Shown: positions 32,721 to 38,487 of the stretch, piece by piece
How positions within the stretch are numbered: the stretch's first letter is position 1
How the letters are laid out: each line of letters starts with the position of its first letter
Assembly: GCA_019237205.1 (NCBI GenBank)
Contig: JAFAHO010000276.1
Coordinates: 1-38,487, forward strand
Reading direction: 5' to 3'
Length of the DNA stretch: 38,487 bases
Origin: Hyphomicrobiales bacterium
GTDB lineage: Bacteria; Pseudomonadota; Alphaproteobacteria; Rhizobiales; Beijerinckiaceae
Notes under the pieces: generated by a model
The model's database searches: none
What the model saw: the letters and a program-made list of their open reading frames with translations, nothing else
Told to the model about the DNA's origin: nothing
Program-made: the position numbers and the translations under genes

Positions 32721-33914
32721 TCATCCCGCGGCAAAACTGCGCGGCGCGGGGCTGATCACGGTCGCGGCGTTGTTGTCGATCTCCATCACCGCCAGGCCCC
32801 GTTCGTTCGTTCCGTCGGCGCGGAACCGGAACACGCCGTCGACGCCGTTGAACCCAGAGACGTTGGTCAGGGCGCGCTGGCTGAAGCGGTCCGGGTTGCG
32901 CGCGAGCGCGCCAGCCAGATTGACGGCGTCGTAGGAGAGCGTCGCCAGCCGCGCCGGCTCGCTGCTGAACTTGGCCCGGTAACGCTGGGAGAACGCGTTG
33001 AAGCCGGCGCTGTCGGGCGCTGAGAACCAGGCGCCCTGAAGCTGGGGCAACCTCAAGACCCGGGCATCGTTCCAGACTCCGGTCCCGAGGAGCTGGGTCT
33101 TGATCCCGCTCGATGCGAGCGCGGCGGCGACGGAGGGCGTAGCGTCAGCCTGCTCGGGAATGAACAGCGCGTCGACCTGGCCGGAGACGGCGCCGACTTG
33201 CTGCGCCGCGCCCTGCGCCTCGCCGGGCCCATAGCGCGCGACCACCGCGACCGGCGCATTGAGCCGTCCTGCGCTTTCATGGAACTCGGCGACGGCGACA
33301 TTGCCGTAGTCGTTCTGCGGCGCCATGACCGCGAACGACTTCTTGCCGCGGGAGACCGCGAACTGAACGATTCGATCGACATAGGTTTGGATGAGAAACG
33401 ACAAGAGATAGACGCCCGGTTGGGCGACGGTGGCGTCGGTCGAAAAGGCGATCATCGGCTTGCCCGCGGCTTTGGCGACCGAGGCCGCCTGGCGCACGTC
33501 GGGGGCGTAGACCGGCCCGAGCAGCAGTTCTGCGCCGGCGCCGAGCTCCGCCTGGGCGGACTGCGCCGCCCCGTCTGGGCTCGAGCGGTCGTCCTGGATC
33601 ATCAGCGTGACTGAAGAGCCGGCGAATTCCTCAATCGCCATTTGTGCGGCGTTGCGCATCGATGCGCCGACCGGGCTCGGCGCGCCGTTCTGCGACAAGG
33701 GCAGGATCATGCCGACCCGCACCGGACCGGAGCCGAGCGTCTCGCCGACCGTCGGCCCGAACGCGGCGGCCGGCGGAGCCGCCGGCGCCCCCACTTCGGC
33801 CCCCGGCATCTCGATCCCCGAATTGCAGCCCGCAAGCGTCAGCGCGAGCCCGCCGCCAATCAGGGACCGCCGAGAGAGGTCCCGACCCCCAGGCGACGCG
33901 GACATAAGTCTCAT
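32721..33914 (-). CDS. Lipoprotein, LivK-fold penicillin-binding-protein activator type
   Basis: A 397-residue lipoprotein. The lipobox LTLAGC places the lipidated cysteine at C30. The rest is a type I periplasmic binding fold (Peripla_BP_6): VRVGMILPLSQNGAP at the start of domain 1, LLLGPVYAPDVRQA and SFAVMAPQNDYGN later. In Rhizobiales this protein is annotated as penicillin-binding protein activator and sits divergent from rsmI, as here. No ABC transporter genes are adjacent, which argues against amino-acid uptake. The ATG at 33914 is preceded by GGGAG; a 90-codon upstream extension is unsupported. Confidence 0.83.
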   Translation of the reverse strand: MRLMSASPGGRDLSRRSLIGGGLALTLAGCNSGIEMPGAEVGAPAAPPAAAFGPTVGETLGSGPVRVGMILPLSQNGAPSPVGASMRNAAQMAIEEFAGSSVTLMIQDDRSSPDGAAQSAQAELGAGAELLLGPVYAPDVRQAASVAKAAGKPMIAFSTDATVAQPGVYLLSFLIQTYVDRIVQFAVSRGKKSFAVMAPQNDYGNVAVAEFHESAGRLNAPVAVVARYGPGEAQGAAQQVGAVSGQVDALFIPEQADATPSVAAALASSGIKTQLLGTGVWNDARVLRLPQLQGAWFSAPDSAGFNAFSQRYRAKFSSEPARLATLSYDAVNLAGALARNPDRFSQRALTNVSGFNGVDGVFRFRADGTNERGLAVMEIDNNAATVISPAPRSFAAG

Positions 33915-34115
33915 CTCGATCTCCCACCGACGCCCCTCCGAACCGAACTTTATGTCCGGCTTGGCGGCGTATTGCTCCCCATCGCTCGGCGACAGGGGCG
34001 GGCCGCTCGCTGTCCACGGAAATTGTGGCATTTTCACCTGCGAATAGCTATGTCGACGCGTGAACCCAAGGGACGAGAGAGGCGCAAGGCCGCTGGGAGG
34101 ACGGACGCTACGCTC

Positions 34116-35042
34116 ATGACAAGAGCCCCTCCATCGAAGAGCGTCGGCGACGAGCCCAGGGAGCGAAGTTTTCTGGTCCACGACGCGACCGTCCCGGGCC
34201 CGCCGCTGGCGCCGGGTCTTTATGTGGTCGCGACGCCGATCGGCAACCTCGCCGACGTGACGCTGAGAGCGCTTTCGATCCTCGCCGGCGCGGATGCGAT
34301 CCTCGCCGAAGACACGCGCGTTTCACGAAAGCTGCTCGCCCGTTACGGGATCGAGACGCCGCTCTCCCCCTATCACGAGCACAATGCCGCCGAAGCCCGG
34401 CCGCGCGCACTGCGGCGCATGCGCGACGGTCAAGCGCTCGCGCTCATCTCGGACGCCGGCACGCCGCTCATTTCCGATCCCGGTTACAGGCTGGTCGCGG
34501 AAGCCGTCGCTTCCGGCCTTGCGGTGACAGCCATCCCCGGCGCCTCCGCCACGCTGGCGGCGCTCTGCGTTGCGGGTCTCCCGACCGATCGGTTTTTCTT
34601 CGAGGGTTTCCTGCCGCCGAGGAGCGCCGCACGCCGTGAGCGAATCAACGCGCTCGCTGCGATCCCCGCGACGCTCGTCTTCTATGAGGCGCCGAGCCGG
34701 CTCGCCGAGACGCTCGCAGATCTCGCCCTCGAGCTCGGGGCCCGGCCGGCGGCGATCGCGCGCGAATTGACCAAGCTCAACGAGGAGGTCCGCCGCGCCC
34801 CGCTTGACGCGCTTGCCGCGCACTATGCAGCGGCCGGCGAACCCAGGGGCGAGATCGTCATCGTCGTCGGGCCGGCTGAGTCGCGCGAGACCGCCTCGGA
34901 GGACGTCCTGACCAAAGACCTCGCCGAGGCGCTTCGGACCCTCTCGGTCAAGGACGCCGCGGCGGTCGTCGCCGCCAGACACGGGTTGCCGCGCCGGCAG
35001 GTCTACTCCCGCGCGCTGGCCCTGGCGGGAACGCGGAGGTGA
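34116..35042 (+). CDS. rsmI: 16S rRNA (cytidine1402-2'-O)-methyltransferase
   Basis: A 308-residue tetrapyrrole-methylase-fold enzyme that methylates C1402 of 16S rRNA in the decoding centre. Motifs: [19 protein letters not shown], the [13 protein letters not shown] segment, [16 protein letters not shown] and [21 protein letters not shown] (as [19 protein letters not shown]). The helical tail [20 protein letters not shown] is typical. The start is uncertain between 34116 (GGGAGGA upstream but somewhat distant) and 34050. The stop overlaps the GTG start of yraN, so they are coupled. It is divergent from the lipoprotein gene. Confidence 0.92.
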   Translation: MTRAPPSKSVGDEPRERSFLVHDATVPGPPLAPGLYVVATPIGNLADVTLRALSILAGADAILAEDTRVSRKLLARYGIETPLSPYHEHNAAEARPRALRRMRDGQALALISDAGTPLISDPGYRLVAEAVASGLAVTAIPGASATLAALCVAGLPTDRFFFEGFLPPRSAARRERINALAAIPATLVFYEAPSRLAETLADLALELGARPAAIARELTKLNEEVRRAPLDALAAHYAAAGEPRGEIVIVVGPAESRETASEDVLTKDLAEALRTLSVKDAAAVVAARHGLPRRQVYSRALALAGTRR

Positions 35043-35431
35043 GCGGAGCGAGCCCGCTCGAGCGGACAAAACGGCGCCGCGGCGCGCATCTCTTCGGGCT
35101 CAAGGCCGAATCGATCGCCGTCATTCTGTTGCGCCTCAAGGGCTATTCCATCGTCGCGCGGCGCTATGCGGTATCCGGCGGCGAGATCGATCTTATCGCC
35201 CGCAGAGGCGGCGCGATTGCATTCGTCGAAGTCAAGGCGCGCGCCGACCTCGACGCCGCCGCCGCCGCGATCAGCGCGACCAAACGGCGGCGCATTGCGC
35301 GGGCCGCCCGCGTCTGGCTTTCGCGAAACCCCTGGGCGGCCGGACTGACCCTGAGGGGCGACGCCGTTTTCGTCGCGCCCCGGCGGCTTCCCCGCCACGC
35401 CCCGTCCGCGTATAGGCTGGACATCGACTGA
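35039..35431 (+). CDS. YraN family (UPF0102) nuclease-like protein
   Basis: A 130-residue small protein with the restriction-endonuclease-like core of UPF0102: [22 protein letters not shown] carries E49, D51, E64 and K66, matching the E-x-D...E-x-K pattern (shown here as [10 protein letters not shown] and IAFVEVKAR). The following [16 protein letters not shown] helix is also conserved. Its start is GTG at 35039 inside the rsmI stop. The family's cellular role is not settled. It lies between rsmI and gshB, the usual order in alphaproteobacteria. Confidence 0.88.
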   Translation: MSGASPLERTKRRRGAHLFGLKAESIAVILLRLKGYSIVARRYAVSGGEIDLIARRGGAIAFVEVKARADLDAAAAAISATKRRRIARAARVWLSRNPWAAGLTLRGDAVFVAPRRLPRHAPSAYRLDID

Positions 35432-35454
35432 GCCCGCCGCCGCTATCCTCCGAT

Positions 35455-36411
35455 ATGGACCCCATGCCCCTGACCGTCGCCGTGCAGATGGACCCGATCG
35501 CGCGCATCCGCATCGCCGGCGATTCGACATTCGCGCTGCTTCTCGAGGCCCAGGCGCGTGGCCATCGCCTGTTGCACTACACGCCCGACAGGCTGAGACT
35601 CAGCCGCTCCCGCGTCGAGGCGATGGCCGAACCGCTGACGGTCAAGGATGTCGAGGGCGATCACGCGCGCCTCGGGGAGCAGAGGCTCGTCGACCTCGCC
35701 AGCGTCGACGTCGTGTTGCTGCGCCAGGACCCGCCCTTCGATCTCGCCTATGTGACGACGACGCACCTCCTCGAACGCGTTCAACCCCGCACGCTCGTCG
35801 TCAATGATCCGAAGAGCGTCCGCGACGCGCCGGAGAAGCTCTTCGTCATGGATTTCCCCGACCTGATGCCCCCGACCCTCATCGCCCGGGACCGGGACGC
35901 GATCGAGGCCTTCCGCGCCGAGCACGGCGAGGTCGTGATGAAGCCGCTCTACGGTTTCGGCGGCGGCGCCGTGTTCAAGGTCGGCGTGCAGGACCCGAAC
36001 TTCGGCTCGCTGTTCGATCTGTTCACGACGACCCTCCGCGAGCCCTGGGTAATCCAAAAATTCCTGCCGGCGGTGTCGCTCGGCGACAAGCGGATCATCC
36101 TCGTCGACGGCGTGGCGAAGGGCGCCGTCAACCGCGTGCCGGCTAGCGACGACATCCGCTCCAACATGGTGCGAGGCGGGGCGGCGAAGGAGACAGAACT
36201 CACGGCGCGCGAGATTGCGATCTGCGAGAGGATCGGTCCCGAGCTCAAGCGCCGCGGTCTCGTCTTTGTCGGCATCGACGTTATCGACGGGTACCTGACC
36301 GAGATCAACGTGACCTCTCCGACCGGCATCCGGGCGGTCAAGCGCCTCGGCGGGCCGGATCTGGCGGTCGCGATCTGGGACGCGATCGAGGCCAGACGGG
36401 TTGGGGCATAA
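35455..36411 (+). CDS. gshB: Glutathione synthetase
   Basis: A 318-residue ATP-grasp ligase joining gamma-glutamylcysteine and glycine. Features: N-terminal [34 protein letters not shown], the ATP-grasp lysine and glycine loop [17 protein letters not shown], the KRIILVDG strand and metal-binding [19 protein letters not shown]. Length matches bacterial GshB (about 315). The start is ATG at 35455; an ATG three codons later is an alternative. It follows yraN by 23 bp, so rsmI-yraN-gshB look co-transcribed. Confidence 0.94.
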   Translation: MDPMPLTVAVQMDPIARIRIAGDSTFALLLEAQARGHRLLHYTPDRLRLSRSRVEAMAEPLTVKDVEGDHARLGEQRLVDLASVDVVLLRQDPPFDLAYVTTTHLLERVQPRTLVVNDPKSVRDAPEKLFVMDFPDLMPPTLIARDRDAIEAFRAEHGEVVMKPLYGFGGGAVFKVGVQDPNFGSLFDLFTTTLREPWVIQKFLPAVSLGDKRIILVDGVAKGAVNRVPASDDIRSNMVRGGAAKETELTAREIAICERIGPELKRRGLVFVGIDVIDGYLTEINVTSPTGIRAVKRLGGPDLAVAIWDAIEARRVGA

Positions 36412-36460
36412 GTGGGCGGGGCGCCTTGCGGGCGCGGGGCGGAAGGGGAATATAGCCGTA

Positions 36461-38487
36461 ATGTCTGTCGTCAACGCCCCCGCGGTTGAACGCGGCTCCC
36501 GCGCGCGCCCCGCCGCCCCCGCCGGCAAGGGTCTCGACCGGACGAGGCTGATCAACGAGCTCACGAGACTCAACGAGCGCTATAGCGGCGACTCCGGCGC
36601 CTTTCGCACCCAGGCGGTTCGGGCGCTGCAGTCGGCCCTCATCGAGGGCCGCAACGAGGCTCGCAGGGCGCTCGAGGCGGGCGGAACCGGGAGAGCCTGC
36701 GCCGAGACGCTGAGCGCCCAGATGGACGAGCTCCTCAAGACTGCGCTCGAGGTCGCTTCGCGCTGGCTCGCGACGGCTCCGGCTGGAACGCCTCTGCCGA
36801 CAATCGTCGCCGTCGGCGGATACGGGCGCGGACTGCTCGCGCCCGGGTCCGACATCGATCTTCTGTTCCTTCTGCCCGACAAGCCGACGCCGCCCGTCCA
36901 GAAGATCGTCGAGGCGCTTCTTTACGTGCTGTGGGACCTCAAGCTGAAGGTCGGGCATGCGACCCGCACGGTCGAGGAGTGCCTGAAGCAGGCGCGCGGC
37001 GACATGACGATCCGCACCACGCTGATCGAGGCGCGTCTCGTCACCGGCGATAGGCGACTGTTCGAGACGCTGCAAACGCGATTCGACAAGGAGATCGTCG
37101 CCAGGACCGCCCCGGAATTCGTCGCCGCCAAGCTTGCGGAGCGCGAGCAGCGGGTGAAGCGCGCCGGCGCGTCGCGTTACCTCGTCGAGCCCAACGTCAA
37201 GGAGGGCAAGGGCGGCTTACGCGACCTCAACACCCTGTTCTGGATCTCGAAATACGTCTATCGCGTCCGCCACGCGCACGACCTGATTGCGGTCGGCCTG
37301 TTCTCTCCGCGGGAATTCGCGCTCTTCCGGCGGTGCGAGGAGTTCCTGTGGGCGGTACGGTGCCGGCTGCATTTTCTCGCTGGCCGGGCGGAGGAGCGTC
37401 TCAGCTTCGATGTCCAGCGGCCGATCGCCCGCCAGCTTGGCTATTCGACGCGCGCCGGCCAGGCTGACGTCGAGCGTTTCATGAAGCATTATTTCCTCGT
37501 AGCCAAGGATGTCGGCGACCTGACGGCGATCGTCTGCGCCGCTCTCGAGGAACGTCAGACGAAGCCGACCCCGGTGTTCGACCGGTTCATCGGACGCTTG
37601 AGGCGCAGCACGCGCGCCATCGCCGAAGCCGCGGACTTCAAGGTCGAGAACGATCGGATCAACGTCATCGGCAGCAACGCCTTCGAGCGCGATCCGGTGA
37701 ATCTGATCCGCCTCTTTTGGATCGCCGACCGTTCGAACCTGCCCATTCACCCGGACGCGACGCGGCTCGTCACGCGGTCGCTGAAGCGGGTCGACGCCGC
37801 CTTGCGGGAGAACCCGGAGGCGAACCGCCTCTTCCTCGAGATCCTGACCTCGCGGCGCTCGCCGGAAATGGCGCTGAGGCGCATGAACGAGGCCGGCGTG
37901 CTCGGTCGCTTCATTCCCGATTTCGGCCGCGTCGTCGGGATGATGCAGTTCTCGATGTATCATCATTACACGGTCGACGAGCACCTCCTGCGCACCGTCG
38001 GCGCGCTGAGCGCGATCGAGGCGGGCCGCCTCAAGGACGAGCATCCGCTGGTGAGCGAGCTCGTCCACAAGATTTCCCATCGCACCGAACTCTATCTGGC
38101 CGCTTTTCTGCATGACATCGCCAAGGGCCGGCCGACCGACCATTCCCTGTCCGGCGCCGAGGTGGCGCGCCGCCTCTGTCCGCGGCTCGGCCTCACACCC
38201 GCCAACACCGAGCGCGTCGCCTGGCTCGTCGAGCAGCATCTCACCATGTCCAACATGGCGCAGGGGCGCGACATTTCCGATCCGCGCACGGCCGAAGGGC
38301 TGGCGGCGATCGTACAGACCCAGGAGCGGCTCAAGATGCTCTTGACGCTGACCGTAGCCGACATCCGCGCGGTCGGCCCGGGGGTATGGAACGGCTGGAA
38401 GGGCCAGCTCCTGCGGAGTCTCTATTGGGAGACCGAGGTCATTCTGGGGGGCGGCCATTCCGCGGTCGATCGGAAGGCGCGGGTCGC
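36461..38487 (+). CDS. glnD: PII uridylyltransferase/uridylyl-removing enzyme GlnD (partial)
   Basis: The first 675 codons of GlnD, open at the window edge. It uridylylates PII proteins under nitrogen limitation and removes UMP when glutamine is high. The nucleotidyltransferase motif GGYGRGLLAPGSDIDLLF begins near residue 117. The glnD-specific LVEPNVKEGKGGLRDLNTLFW comes next (as VEPNVKEGKGGLRDLNTL), and the HD domain has HD at 551-552 in LAAFLHDIAKGRPTDHS. The two C-terminal ACT domains that sense glutamine lie beyond the window; the family is about 930 residues long. The ATG at 36461 follows GGAAGGGG. It begins 49 bp after gshB. Confidence 0.95.
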   Translation, partial: MSVVNAPAVERGSRARPAAPAGKGLDRTRLINELTRLNERYSGDSGAFRTQAVRALQSALIEGRNEARRALEAGGTGRACAETLSAQMDELLKTALEVASRWLATAPAGTPLPTIVAVGGYGRGLLAPGSDIDLLFLLPDKPTPPVQKIVEALLYVLWDLKLKVGHATRTVEECLKQARGDMTIRTTLIEARLVTGDRRLFETLQTRFDKEIVARTAPEFVAAKLAEREQRVKRAGASRYLVEPNVKEGKGGLRDLNTLFWISKYVYRVRHAHDLIAVGLFSPREFALFRRCEEFLWAVRCRLHFLAGRAEERLSFDVQRPIARQLGYSTRAGQADVERFMKHYFLVAKDVGDLTAIVCAALEERQTKPTPVFDRFIGRLRRSTRAIAEAADFKVENDRINVIGSNAFERDPVNLIRLFWIADRSNLPIHPDATRLVTRSLKRVDAALRENPEANRLFLEILTSRRSPEMALRRMNEAGVLGRFIPDFGRVVGMMQFSMYHHYTVDEHLLRTVGALSAIEAGRLKDEHPLVSELVHKISHRTELYLAAFLHDIAKGRPTDHSLSGAEVARRLCPRLGLTPANTERVAWLVEQHLTMSNMAQGRDISDPRTAEGLAAIVQTQERLKMLLTLTVADIRAVGPGVWNGWKGQLLRSLYWETEVILGGGHSAVDRKARV

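Noticed and set aside
1..38487. CRISPR arrays, insertion sequences, phage genes, replication origins
   Set aside because: No regularly spaced repeats, transposase or phage-type proteins, or DnaA-box clusters were noticed on reading.

Overview
The window looks like chromosome of a high-GC alphaproteobacterium of the Hyphomicrobiales (Rhizobiales). The evidence is the ethylmalonyl-CoA pathway pair ccr/meaA, the ChvG-ChvI / HprK / EIIA-Man / HPr block, a RegB-RegA pair, and the rsmI-yraN-gshB-glnD order. Proteins resemble those of the Methylocystaceae/Beijerinckiaceae/Rhodoblastus group, but the genus is a guess from remembered similarity. No transposase, integrase, phage gene, rRNA or CRISPR array was seen. 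One tRNA is present.

Layout: 21-5105 holds an MscS-type channel and a leftward operon rpiA, DUF2059, gor. 5239-8839 holds divergent ccr and meaA around a 301-bp control region. 8881-9816 holds two tandem paralogous small membrane proteins that look like Pycsar-type (PycTM) membrane effectors in an AT-richer patch. 10156-14018 holds chvI, chvG, hprK, EIIA-Man and HPr, partly with ATGA overlaps. 14041-16327 holds lptC, lptA, lptB (leftward). 16484-16559 is a CAU tRNA. 16913-17359 is a phasin behind a duplicated GCACTGCA operator. 17525-18814 is a DUF445 protein.

The most interesting block is 18811-27206. A divergent AraC-family regulator faces a rightward run: acyl-CoA dehydrogenase, medium/long-chain acyl-CoA synthetase, MaoC-type hydratase, a PHA synthase of the Pseudomonas class II (medium-chain-length) type, a PhaZ-type intracellular depolymerase, a second phasin and a dodecin. 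Together they can be read as a self-contained fatty-acid-to-PHA storage cassette: activation, oxidation to enoyl-CoA, (R)-hydration, polymerisation, mobilisation and granule coat. Class II synthases are classically associated with Pseudomonas, so this arrangement in an alphaproteobacterium deserves attention.

The right part (27313-38487) holds RegA/RegB (leftward, with the redox cysteine and quinone-site motif intact), an SH3-domain exported protein, a GyaR-type 2-hydroxyacid dehydrogenase, a VapBC-type toxin-antitoxin pair, a 75-residue membrane protein with a CRP-like palindrome upstream, a lipoprotein of the penicillin-binding-protein-activator/LivK type, then rsmI, yraN, gshB and the first ~675 codons of glnD, which runs off the window.
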